Origin: Sabethes cyaneus
Taxonomy: Eukaryota; Arthropoda; Insecta; Diptera; Culicidae
Length of the DNA stretch: 64,000 nt
Assembly: GCF_943734655.1 (NCBI RefSeq)
Contig: NC_071354.1
Location: 197,468,911 to 197,532,910 of the forward strand
Reading direction: 5' to 3'
Below, one piece after another: positions 44,680 through 56,141 of this stretch. The stretch's first letter is position 1. Every line of letters starts with the position of its first letter. The notes beneath the pieces were generated by a model. The model did no database searches and was not told the DNA's origin. It saw only the letters and a program-made list of their open reading frames with translations. The translations under genes were made by a program, and so were the position numbers.

Positions 44680-46655
44680 CATGATTTCATATGTTCTATC
44701 GAATTCCAATTTTATGTACAACAAGCATCTATTTCGATGCTCATTCCCAGTTAAACTTAGTTCCCCCGCTTGTACGGTACAAATCACGCATGCAATCTAA
44801 TTTGCAGCAAGATGCACTTTTCTCGGACTACCTGTTGCGCTTTGATTGTTTTATTATTGTAATTTAGTCTTCAAGCTTATGTTACGGAACGCTTGAAACT
44901 ACCACCACCACCGCCATCGCCACCCCACGCTCCGTAGCCTCCCACAGTCAAACCTGCACGAGTCTGACGGACGAATCTCAGCGTGATTCCCGGCGCAGCG
45001 GTGGGTCGGTCAATCTGTGAAACGTCTGAATTTGGACGACGGACGGCTTGCTACTCTCCGGGACATGTTAGGTACGCGAAACAAAGAAATTACACAAACC
45101 CCGAAAGCAACAAAAGAAGGCAGCGGAAAAAACTGTATGTATTCCATTCCATCCAACCCGTCAGGGACTGTTCGGTCAGTCCCATTTTCATTAATAATTT
45201 CACTAGGTGACCACCATGACGGCAAAAGCTGACCGGCACATGTGCTTTAACAACTGCCAATGTTCCTTTGTAGGATGAACCTTTTGCTCGTCGTACCACA
45301 TCCGATCGCTTCCTTTTCATAAGGCACACGTCGCCGTCGTCGAAGGTTCTTGTCTTTTAGGCCTACACCACAGGATCGGGTGGCAAACCATCCTAGTAAC
45401 GTCCGATGGTGTTGCTAGTTGAGTCATATCAATTACCGTTGTCTTTTCCAGCATACCGTAAATTGATTTAAATAAGTTGGCAACTCTGGAAGTTTCAGTC
45501 TCGTTGTTTGAGTCACGCGTTTGCTGCTTATTGTACGGCATGAATAATTACTGTTCGAAGCTGTTGTACATTGTCCCTGCTCTCGAACCCCAAGAAGGAA
45601 GAAACTATTGCACCGTACAACAAGAGGAAGGAAATTGGACTCCGAATGTCGAGTGCTTTCTCAACCGTCATCCTGTGGGTCTGTCTTGTCTACAGTCAGT
45701 CAGTTGACCTCGGGCAGTGCAAAATTTCATGGTGGCCGCCGGGATCATCCTGCCACAGCCACGTGGTCCCAACTGATGACCATAATTTGCATAAGTAGTT
45801 TTTTTTGTGTCGTTTTGCTGGTTCTCGCTTATGAAGGAAGTGATTCCCACACACACCACACACGCACACACTGCACTGCACTGCACTGCAGAGCTGCTTC
45901 TTCGTGGGCTGTTGAATATTTATCTGTAAATAAATCCTGTCTCCGGCTTATCAACGATACGATCAGCAACAAATTGGCCCAACTGCGAACTTTGAGGAGG
46001 GGAAACATATCAACCGGCATCGATCGCTTCATCGAAAGCTTGAGATTGGGTGGCTCCGTTGCTGGGCATTAAAGATAAGAGGATGCAGGGAAATGATTTG
46101 CAGAAAAAAGCCAGTCCCATCCGAGTTATCGTCATCTTCATTGACAACAGCTTTATTCTGAATGGTGCTTTTTTGTACTTGCCCACTTATCGGCCGATCG
46201 TACGGCTGAGGAATCGGTTATTCTGGACAGAAACCTTGGCAATTTGGGAAGCCATGACATTGGGTTTGCTGTGCAGAAATGGCATTAAAGTACACATAAA
46301 TATCAGTCAGCTCGTCATCCATGGGCGAAAATTGCAAATATTCGGAATAAATCTACCTACCGCGATGCAAAGGCAAAGTGTATTTGAAGAAGTATCTCCG
46401 GTATTTTATTCGATAGTATAAGTTTCTTGCTGTAAAATTTGACGTAGAACTATGTCTTACTGGAAGATAAGATAACATTATAAAAAATTTAGAAATCCGA
46501 CACGAAAAGTAGATAAGTTTTGAGCGCTAATTACTCAGTAATTTCCAGACTAATGTTAAATTGATTGAAAAATCTTCTGAGTGTTGATTCAAAAAAAAAA
46601 ACTTTTAGTTTTTAGGTGCATGCTACTGAAAAAATCCGCTTGTTTGCTTTTTCAG
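44680..46655. other. No supported gene
   Basis: The longest frame is 45608-46072 plus (154 codons), with no domain. It includes a hydrophobic stretch (MTIICISSFFCVVLLVLAY) and a HTHHTRTHCT run from an ACAC repeat at about 45850-45880, followed by three CTGCA words. The hydrophobic stretch alone is not evidence of a membrane protein. A CACCACCACCACCGCC run is near 44901. Confidence 0.35.
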
Positions 46656-46659
46656 AACG

Positions 46660-46830
46660 GATTACCTACGAATGGCCGAAACACAAATGGCCGAATCACG
46701 AATGGCCGAAACACAAATGGCCGAAATAACAAATGGCATAATTTATTTAATGGCCGAAACACGAATGACCGAATCACAAAACGCTGAAACACGAATGGCC
46801 GAACGTCATATTCGGCCGAAAATAATCGCG
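46660..46830 (+). repeat. AATGGCCGAA(A/T)CAC array, copy 1
   Basis: About eight imperfect units of AATGGCCGAAACACA or AATGGCCGAATCACG are present at 15-16 base spacing. It is inverted relative to the array at 47630-47745 and homologous with that at 54318-54425. Confidence 0.85.
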
Positions 46831-47011
46831 ACGTACAGCCTGCATAAATGTTGGGTATATACTGTCCTTACTCGCTACCGCTCGTTCGGACTAAAGGATA
46901 ATCCCTACCAGTCAGTAAACCTAGCAAAATGCAAGCACCTAAATAGTAACGGTTTCTACGGGGGGTGGGGGGGTCACCGGTGCATACTCGCGTCTCGCCC
47001 TGAATCATCTA

Positions 47012-47253
47012 CACTCAAAGGAAATTTCAGGTCGAAATCATAGGAAAATTTATGTGAATATTTTCCATCCAGCTTTTCCTGTACTATTTACGTGATTTGC
47101 AGGTAGTTCGCACGCACACTAATGCGTTAACGTGAAAATCAGATAGATGCTATTATTTTTTTCCAATAACAGTCAGCTGAAAATCACGTAACTGCCTATA
47201 GAAAAATTAACTTGATTTTTCACGTGGAAAGGACGTATGGATTATTTTGAGTG
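47012..47253. mobile_element. MITE family H, copy 2 (242 bp)
   Basis: It is flanked by TA (47010-47011 and 47254-47255). The ends are CACTCAAAGGAAATTTCA and, in complement, CACTCAAAATAATCCATACG. Internal ACGTGAAAA and TTCACGTGG words recall copy 1 at 38462, which is 241 bp long. It lies between the two inverted AATGGCCGAA arrays. Confidence 0.78.
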
Positions 47254-47629
47254 TAGGAAATATTTGCTACTGACACGATCAATAGGCCTCGCACGCTATA
47301 ATAAACGTAAATCATTCACACTTAGGGGAAGAAACAACTATCAATCATCTATACTATATATATCAAAATAAAAAATAGGACGCAGTGTATGTCTTGTTTT
47401 TCTGAAACTAAGGTATATAATTTTACGAAAAGCTTTTTTCTTCACCTATCAATGACGCGGATTATCACAGAGTGGAACAAAAGGCAATAGTGGGGAAAAT
47501 TTTAAAGGTTTTTCAGGGAGATGTTTTAAATTCGCGAAGAGAAATAGATGAAAAAAATTATTAAAAATATGTAAGGTCTCACAAAATGACCAATAAATAT
47601 TTTGTTGATTTAGGCATTCCGGGAGAATT

Positions 47630-47745
47630 CGGCCTTTCGTGATTCGGCCATTCGTGATTCGGCCTTCTGTGACTGTTGTTGGAATTCGGCCATTTAGATT
47701 TCGGCCATTCGTGATTCGGCCATTTGTGTTTCGGCCGTTCGGTAC
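47630..47745 (-). repeat. AATGGCCGAA array, copy 2 (inverted)
   Basis: Read on the minus strand, units such as AATGGCCGAATCACG recur at least five times, with TTCCAACAACAGTCACAGAA between them. That spacer is also found in the array at 54318-54425 (TTTCAACAACAGTTACAAAA). Confidence 0.85.
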
Positions 47746-47845
47746 CAGCCCTTCAGAACCTTTGCTAAGACAACGGGATATTTTACTAGCACAGACATCA
47801 GTTTGATCACCGTCAGGGCAGCTGCAGACAATCGTGCGCAATGCG

Positions 47846-48106
47846 CATGAAAAACTTTAGTAAATTTTTTTTGTCGCCATAAAAAAATGAACGATTTTAA
47901 CGCTAATAACTATGTCACTGCTAAACGGTTTTCAACGTTGTCAAATCTGGGCTTGCGACTCGTAACGGTTGAACTTGTGGTTTTCCACTTATTGCCTAAT
48001 TTAAATAGATTTAATGCAAGCTCTGTTTTGATATATTGTCCGTCAAGTTTTAAATCAAGCTGTGACCCCGACGTAGTTTCAAAGACGCTTCGCTTCCAGC
48101 GCTTTA
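47846..48106. other. Short unassigned stretch before the foldback complex
   Basis: Part of a 130-codon frame (47887-48279 plus) that runs into the foldback arm. The frame has no domain and is not supported as a gene. Confidence 0.35.
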
Positions 48107-48348
48107 TACACCCAAGAAACATTTATACGCTGAATAAACATTTTAGCAGCCATAATTATTCAGCCATAGCTGAATATGCATCGAATAAAATTTATGTAAA
48201 CAACTGTACAATACTTATTCAGCCGAAATTGGAGAACTTATACAACCTATTTTATTCGATTCGAAAAAACACTTGTTGAGCAATTATATCACCTCTGTGT
48301 GCCTTGTTTTCAGCTTTGCGCAAATTGGATATTTATAAACGAGCAACG

Positions 48349-48425
48349 AGTGGGCTGGTTTTCGTTCCGTCTAACTGGCTTGTAAAAACAACAAGCCAGT
48401 TGGACGGAACGAAAACCAGCCCACT
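48349..48425. repeat. 34-bp-arm hairpin
   Basis: The arms 48349-48382 and 48392-48425 are complementary with one mismatch and a 9-base loop. The arm begins AGTGGGCTGGTTTTCGTTCC. It lies inside the foldback complex and is a strong cruciform or RNA-stem candidate. Confidence 0.92.
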
Positions 48426-49434
48426 GGTGAAGGCTGAATAACTGATATGAATGTGGCGTAGATACTAGAAGAATGCGTCAGACGATAGCTGAAGAGTAGT
48501 AGGCTGAAACGTTACGCGATATATTCATCAGTTTCATTATTTCACCGAAAATTTTCAACTAAATCTAAAGATAGTGATTTTGCGGTGACTTAAAATCAAA
48601 GAATTCAGTTAAAAACGTTTGATCAGCCTGGAATTGTTACTTGGGTAGCTGCTTTCAAAGCTGCAATGGAGCTTAATAGAGGCTTTTGCGTGTTTTGAAA
48701 TAACCAATTTGCGCAATGCTCTCAATTCTATTTTTAGAACGAGAAATAGTTTTGCAATGCTTTTTCAGTCGCTTAATCAACGTCTTATCAACCTTTATGC
48801 AGCCAAAAAATGATCTATTTTTAAATTTAAAAAAGAATAGAACGCGTCATATTTATTTTGCTATGGCGTCGTATGCTATATGTTTTAGATTTTGAATAAC
48901 TTGCATTGGTATATCATCCAAGCTAATTAAAATTGCATGGCGTCATATTTCGGGAATTGAACCGCCATCTTCTGATCCATAAGCACTCATCGTATGATCC
49001 GCCCCATCTACATCTGCAGAACAGACAGTGAAAATATCTTTACACTTGAAGCAGTCGATAATGTCGATAACTGACATATTTTTGCTGCCTCTCAAATTGC
49101 GAAACTCTATGATCTGACAGTATATGTGCTGTGAACCGAATGAAAGCTTGGTATTAGTTTGTAAAGCCACTTTAACACTCTTAAGCTGCTTTAAAGAAGT
49201 TTGAAAGCTGTGACCCTAATGAAAGCTTCTACTGGTTTATAAAGCTACTTTAACACCTTTAAGCAACCGTAAAACGATTCTATGTTTATGACTGTTTAGA
49301 ACCGGATTGTTTAGCAGAAAAATTCGCTATTAAGCTTGTTTATCAGCTTTGGTGGAAAGCGGATTTGGAAAGACTTAAAGTAGCTAAAACATCGCTTGGT
49401 CAAACACCATTTGATTGCTTACTTTATGCAGCTT

Positions 49435-49502
49435 GGATTGCCTTAAACCAACTCGTAAACAGCAATTGCTCTTGCTGTTTACGAGTTGGTTTAAGGCGAT
49501 CC
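49435..49502. repeat. 31-bp-arm hairpin at centre of the foldback complex
   Basis: The arms 49435-49465 and 49472-49502 are complementary with one mismatch and a 6-base loop. The arm includes CTTAAACCAACTCGTAAACA. It sits near the midpoint of the 48600-49985 inverted pair. Confidence 0.92.
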
Positions 49503-50575
49503 AGTGTACAAGATTTTTCGAAAACAGACACTGATGAAGCCTGCATGTCGAAGTCGAAATACGTATCTGCCACGAATAAATATAAATAACAGAATTTAAC
49601 TGGAAAGTTTTTAATTTCAGAAGATGGCGGTTCAATTCCCGAAAGATGACGACTTGCATTTTAATTAGCTTGCATATACGAATTCAAGTTATTCGAAATT
49701 GAAAATATAGCTTATGACGCCAAAGCAAAATAAATATGACACGTTCAATTTTTGAAATTTAAAATAGATTATTTTTTGGCTGCATAAACGTTGATGAGAC
49801 GTTGATTAAGCGACTGAAAAAGCACTGCAAAACTATTTCTCGTTCTAAAAATAGAATTGACAGCATTACGCAAATTAGTTATTTCAAAACACGCAAAAGC
49901 CTCTATTAAGCTCCATTGCAGCTTTGGAAGCAGCTGCCCAAGTAACAATTTCAGGCTGATCAAACGCTTTTATAGCTGAATTTATTCTACCTGTGACTGA
50001 ACTATGGTTTAGTTTTAGAAATAAAAACCTTTTTTCAGCTCTTAAACACGTATATTTAGTGATTTTATCAAGCTTCGGGTTTGCTAATAGCTGCTTTCGA
50101 AGCTGCAATGGAGCTTAATAAAGGCTTTTGCGCGGTTTTAAATAATCAATTTGCGCAAAGCTGGATCAATTAAGTTCTCAAATTTCGGCTGAATAAGTAT
50201 TGCAAAATTGTTTACATAAATTTTATTCGATGCATATTCAGCTATGCCTGAATAATAATGGCTGCTAAAATATTTAATCAGCGCATAAATGTTTCGTGGG
50301 AGGGGTGTTTATTAAGATGACAAATCGTTTATTCAGCTAGTGTAGCACAATTATTGAGAATATTGACGGGTTGTGGAGAGGTTGAAGATGCGCCTAATCT
50401 GCTTGTGACACTATTATGCGAAGCAGCTGATTTACAGCGCATTCGTTGGCTGCTTAATCACTTATAGAATACAGAGGCCTTTACTTCAATTTATTCAGCG
50501 ACCTGCATTCAGAGTTAAATCAGCTGTGACCAAATCAGTAGCATTTTAATTCAGCTTCGATGTTTGTTGGGTAGT

Positions 50576-53450
50576 CAATATTAAAACAATAATACAGAGA
50601 TACATGTGAATTAACAAACAAGTTTCGCGCTACAGATTAAAAAAGTTAACACCAAAAAATATACCCTACTGACTGTTGTGCTCCTATAACCTATGTAGAA
50701 GAAATTTGTGAGCATTTGGATCACATAAACGAACTAACTTCTCCTTCTGCCTTTCAACAAAGCAAAAAATAAACATTTTATCGTAAACCCAGCGAAGGAG
50801 AAAAAATATCAATCGTTGGGTATTAACGTCTTCTAAACCCACTGGTTACAGCCCAGTAATATCGGGAAAACAATCTCCAGTTGATAGTTTTCGAATCATT
50901 GCTCATAAAGATCATAGTATGCATTATTTGTAGATTTAAATTGCACGCTTTTGAGCCTTAATGCATAAAGATATTCAAACCAAACCATGAATAAACATGA
51001 TAGTTGACCTGAAGAAAATGTGTATTTGAAAACAATTCAAAAAAATCAAGAACAAACCTACTGGTGCTCTATTTCCTTACAGAAAACAAGGATTGTTTTA
51101 GTACCAACCTTTTCCCCACGTTGAAGACATTTTACCAATTCGACTCGAAGTCATTTCACCAGCAGCACATCGTTGCCACAACACAATGCATTCTCTTTTC
51201 ACTACTCTTCTAACTAAATTGCAACATGCATATAACTTTCATCTAGAATTACGTTAAAACCGAATACTACAGCTGTAGCGCACTTCCTCAACATAAATAT
51301 CAAATTGACCTAGGATCAATCGTCGCAAAGAATCTTCAGCCCGTTCGGACGGAGAGATTCAAGCATTGTTTCTTCTTCTAAAAACACGTTAAAACTTTGA
51401 TGTCGTCTTATCCAATCCATTATGATGCGAGGATTTTTAGTTATGTTTTCTCTTGCCCGGCAGCTTTGGCAAAATAGGTCATATGTAAAAGATCCACGTC
51501 AGCCAAATTATTTGACAAATTTGTCAACCTTTTCTTGCCAAATTTTTTTCTAGTGTAAAGTAACTTTTTTGTGTTCCCATAATGACATACAATGACTGAA
51601 CATTTGGAATAACCCGTTCTCCAAATATGAATGTTCATGGTATGATACCATAAATTAATACCAAAGGTTTCACTTAGTTTCCTATTCGTGCCCAAGTTCG
51701 TCTCTTCCTGATAAGAAGCAAGTTAGCGCGTAGGTCATAATCGTCTGTCACTGCCACCGCCGCGGCGTCGCGTTCCGTTGAACCGAGCGAGGTGTGTACT
51801 GCGCAAAACTCACGTTCTCCAGCGAAGGCCACACCACACCACACTTTCGTCACGTTTAGGACCCGTGTTTGGTCCGCAGATGGATTGTTTCACTTTTATC
51901 ATGCCTTTCACGCCTTGCTCTGATATGGCCAAAGCCAAATCGCGCCATCATCATCCATCTACACACGCAGCTTCAGCTTGACAGTTTCAGGTGAAATGAC
52001 GAATGGCGAATGGTAGGGTGACGGTGGGAAGAATCGTTTAAGCTCCATGAAACATTATGTAAAATTCGTAGAGAGAACAGAATATAAGACTGAAACAATT
52101 TATTCAGATGGTCAGAAATTGATTCTTCAGGTTAGTGAAACACTGCTTTTGTATTTGCAACGTGCAAAATAATAAAAAGTCCGCTGAAAACACCATCACA
52201 TGTGGTACTTAACTGATTTCTAACCATTAATGATGGTCACCCTAACGCGCATGGTTAGAAAAACATGGACTTATCAGCCCACCCCCGACGGCGACGGTGC
52301 GGTGGGCGGAGCGGTTTCTTTCGGAAGGGGTATTTTTTCGAGTATGAATAAATAAACATTTACTTTGGTGCTGTACCTTACAGACGCGCTGCGGATAGTA
52401 GATACAGGTGCTAACAAATGGCACGTGCTTAACGCCGCAATATCCCCCAAAAGCTCGCAATGAGCAAATCTGCCTGTAAGCGTGTGACACAGCACGAGCT
52501 TGTATTCAACATCTTCGATGGCCAGCGGGCCTTATCAGTAGTATAATGACGGTGAAGTGCACAAATATATACATTTTACTACTCATGCAGTGTTGTCTAT
52601 GATGAGTAGGCTATGTGTATTCCATACGTGATGCCAATTCTTAATAAATTGTTGCAGCTCGTGGTTTAGTGTAAACATAGCCGTTAAGGTTCATTGGGCT
52701 ATCAATGCGGTGTCACGAGTTCCCCGGTCGCAAAGTGTGGCAATCGAAATAGTAACAGTGACCAATAAAATTGCTATTAAGTACTACAATGTTGCACTGC
52801 CTCGATCGGCTAACAATGTTGACCTAAGACTGGCCCATATTTCTCTATTTATTTTTTTGTTTAAGCTGGGGCAAATTGATTTCAAGTGCTTTTTGAAATA
52901 CAGAATTAATAAAACATATTATTAGGTGTGTGCCCCGGTGATCAGAAACCTTCTTACAGTGGCCAGTCCAGTTCCAGCTCATTAACTTTTAATCACCATC
53001 CGGTATGTTAAACGTCAGCTTGCTGATACCATAACAAACGCATTCTTTTCTATCTTGTGTTTGCTTTTACGTTTTACGTTGCAATATGCATGATGAAACA
53101 TTCCGCAAAAGTTAATGAAGAGATCTTTATTCTATTATGCCACAAATTTTAATCGTTGAATACGACCGTTATTAACCAATTTGTGAAAATGCGGGTGAAA
53201 TTTGCAAGTTCTAGCAACTAGCAGACAGGTTGAGAATAAATTCGGACAAAGGGACAGTACAATCATATTCCTTGTTATATATTCTGCACATATCTCCTTC
53301 GAGTGTACGATAGCAAAGCAAATCATTTTTCTATTAATCTATTAGAAACTGAATTCAAAAATCTATTGGGGGCCTAAGATAAGTATTTATTGTTTCATTT
53401 ATGTATTACATAATGCTGTATTAAAGAATATTAATATAGTTCGTGGCTGT
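50576..53450. other. No recognisable gene; mostly AT-rich unique sequence
   Basis: A GC-richer part lies at about 51740-51980 and 52250-52560. Frames are short (under 85 codons) and overlap on both strands. No repeat family seen elsewhere in the window is identified here. Confidence 0.4.
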
Positions 53451-55368
53451 GCACAGTGGTTCAAACAGCGAAATACGTGATCGTGTGATATTGCGCCGAA
53501 ACGTGAAGTTTTTCGCATGTAGTGTCTTTAGGAACATTTCTTGGTGTAACATGCCCCTTCTTGTGAGAGAAATCTTTGGGTGATTAATTTCCTTAAAAGT
53601 GAGATACGAAATTTATTTTCTCGTATATTCGAGATACAGGTGTGGTACTTTAGGCAAAATTGTAGTAAATATTAATACAAACAACTTTGTTAAAGACACC
53701 ATACTTGTATCTCTTTATGGAAATTATCTATTAAGCGTTATTCGTGGACAAACCCTTTAAAACAGTTTTTAATACCCAACTTATTCTGGTCAATTTTTAC
53801 GTGTTCATAGTGTTCTAAAAAGTTGTTTATCTTGCTAAAATCAACGTTTGTGTAGAACATTATCATATGTTATTTTCTAAAGTTTCGGAGATTTTGAGCT
53901 TTTTTGGTGAAAAATAGTACTTCTTTGAGCTTAAATATTTCCCAAGGTGGCAAATGGTGGCAGATCAAACAACTCCTACCTAAAAGTACAACAAAAAACC
54001 TGTAAAAGCAAGTGTCAATTGACTGTATCTGTTTGTATCCTCAAAAGTCATAGTTGTTTTAAAAATCCATCTCAGTCATGTTTACAGAACAATTAAACTG
54101 TACTTCGGATGCAATAAACGCCATTTTGTTTACGTTGACAATCGCTTTCTAACAAGTGAAGTTTACAATAATTTTTTCTACTATTTCCGATTCGAAAATG
54201 AATGTAGACTTAAAATTGACGCAATTAATAAGAGAAAAGCTTCCAAATAACTAACTTATGCCTATTTTGTTCAACTCCTTCGATTGATGTCTTTTCGAAA
54301 GAACACACTCTGGCTGGTATGGAATGGCCGAAACATAAATGGTCGAATCACGAATGGCCGATATCCAAATGGCCGAATTTCAACAACAGTTACAAAAGTC
54401 CGAGTCATGAAAGACCGAATTTTCTCGGAATGACTAAGTGAGCATACGTCATATATAGTTAATTAAGTTAAATAAAGGTGTAGGTGAGATGACTCATCAT
54501 CAAATGTTGTTTTGGAAAAATGTGGAAGGAGAGAGCAATGTAAAATTGAACAAAATAGATTAAGTTAGTTATTTGGAGGCTTTTCTCTTATCAATTGCGT
54601 CAATTTTAAGTCCACAGTCATTTTCGAATCGGAAATAGGAGAAAAAATTATTGTAAACTTCACTTGTTAGAAAGCGATTGTCAACGTAAACAAAATGGCG
54701 TTTATTGCATCCGAAGTACAGTTTAATTGTTCTGTAAACATGACTGAGATGGATTTTTAAAACAACTATGACTTTTGAGGATACAAACAGATACAGTCAA
54801 TTGACACTTGCTTTTACAGGTTTTTTGTTGTACTTTTAGGTAGGAGTTGTTTGATCTGCCACCATTTGCCACCTTGGGAAATATTTAAGCTCAAAGAAGT
54901 ACTATTTTTCACCAAAAAAGCTCAAAATCTCCGAAACTTTAGAAAATAACATATGATAATGTTCTACACAAACGTTGATTTTAGCAAGATAAACAACTTT
55001 TTAGAACACTATGAACACGTAAAAATTGACCAGAATAAGTTGGGGATTAAAAACTGTTTTAAAGGGTTTGTCCGCGAATAACGCTTAATAGATAATTTCC
55101 ATGAAGAGATACAAGTATGGTGTCTTTAACAAAGTTGTTTATATTAATATTTACTACAATTTTGCCTAAAGTACCACACCTGTATCTCGAATATACGAGA
55201 AAATAAATTTCGTATCTCACTTTTAAGGGAATTAATCACCCAAAGATTTCTCTCACAAGAAGGGGCATGTTATACCAAAAAATGTTCCTAAAGACACTAC
55301 ATGCGAAAAACTTCACGTTTCGGCGCAATATCACACGATCACGTATTTCGCTGTTTGAACCACTGTGC
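53451..55368. mobile_element. Large foldback element with about 825-bp near-perfect arms
   Basis: The left arm 53451-54276 and right arm 54546-55368 are inverted complements over their whole length with few differences. The termini are GCACAGTGGTTCAAACAGCG and complement. The 270-bp spacer holds an AATGGCCGAA array (54318-54425). TGT flanks both ends, a possible 3-bp duplication. The arms have stops in every frame, so no protein is encoded. The arms are much more alike than is usual for the other repeats here, which suggests recent formation or gene conversion between them. Confidence 0.9.
54318..54425 (+). repeat. AATGGCCGAA array, copy 3, in foldback spacer
   Basis: Units ATGGCCGAAACATA, ATGGTCGAATCACG, ATGGCCGATATCCA and ATGGCCGAATTTCA occur here, followed by the ACAACAGTTACAAAA spacer. 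The order matches the inverted array at 47630-47745, so the arrays are copies of one sequence. Confidence 0.85.
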
Positions 55369-55576
55369 TGTGGCGTGGTATGAACGGGAAAGGAGAGTTT
55401 TTGTTTTTGTCACCATGCATTCGGTTCTTTGAGAGATGTCGTGTTGTTTCGGGGGGGCGGCCTTCGAATTCGTTCTCGTTGTTCTCGTTGTTGATGCATT
55501 AAACACACTCACTAATGTAGCGATATTTTACACTGATGAATAAACAATGCTAACTTTCGCTATCAATATATTGGGC

Positions 55577-55793
55577 CTATATAGCCACTTAGTTAGCTTC
55601 GAGGTACGATGCTAGTCTAACAAGCCAGTCGTCGTATGTTCGATTCTCGGCTAGGCGGTGCTGCTAGATAGAGTCAGTAGGATTTTTACATTAACTCCGT
55701 AATTGTCCTGTACTCTAATAGCCGGCCGCGAAGTCTGTCGATAAAGAAGGGTCAAGTCTTAGAAAGGACGTTTAATCCAACGGCTTTGCTTTG
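55577..55793 (+). mobile_element. tRNA-derived SINE (family C), complete, with target duplication
   Basis: The element is bounded by the 9-bp duplication ATATTGGGC (55568-55576 and 55794-55802). It has an A-box-like region TTAGCTTCGAGG (55593-55604) and B-box TGTTCGATTCT (about 55638-55648). The body is shared with the copies at 16187 and 43383 (for example CGAAGTCTGTCGATAAAGAA) and ends in a TTTGCTTTG tail. It encodes no protein and is mobilised by a partner LINE that recognises its 3' end (general SINE knowledge). Confidence 0.9.
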
Positions 55794-56141
55794 ATATTGG
55801 GCTTCTGAAAGAAGAGCGCCATTCCCTTATTCCAAATTTGCCAACCCAACCTGGAGAAAGGTGTTCACAGGCTGACAGGGCTATTCCTTTTGCCAACAGT
55901 GACAATCAGCGGAAGCAGGAGTATCTCCTTCCCTGTCGACACAAAACTTTAATGTCCACCGGGGTGGGTTGTCCGATCTCTACTAAGGTTGCTTGTATTC
56001 CGGCTGAGAACCCTTACGGGTCTATTTAATGCCTGAAGGTACGCGAGGCACTAACGGAACGCGTCATCCAACCATTAATCATTTGATATTTCCTAAGTTT
56101 GCCATGAAAAAACTAACAAACGACAATCATTTTGTAAATAG

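Larger units (their letters stand above)
48107..50575. mobile_element. Nested foldback complex with GCTGAATAA motifs
   Basis: The outer ends are similar inverted repeats: ACCCAAGAAACATTTATACG then CTGAATAAAC at the left, and in complement ACCCAACAAACATCGAAGC then TGAATTAAAA at the right. A second inverted pair, 48107-48245 with 50172-50312, is about 140 bp long. A third pair, 48600-48975 with 49615-49985, is about 370 bp long. A direct repeat of the GCTTTCAAAGCTGCAATGGA region recurs at about 50090-50165. Two perfect hairpins lie inside. TTATTCAGC/GCTGAATAA words are scattered throughout. No protein is coded; open frames are derivative. Confidence 0.8.

Noticed and set aside
45608..46072. 154-codon frame with a hydrophobic segment as a membrane protein
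   Set aside because: Overlapped by equally long frames on both strands, includes translated AC repeats, and shows no family motif.
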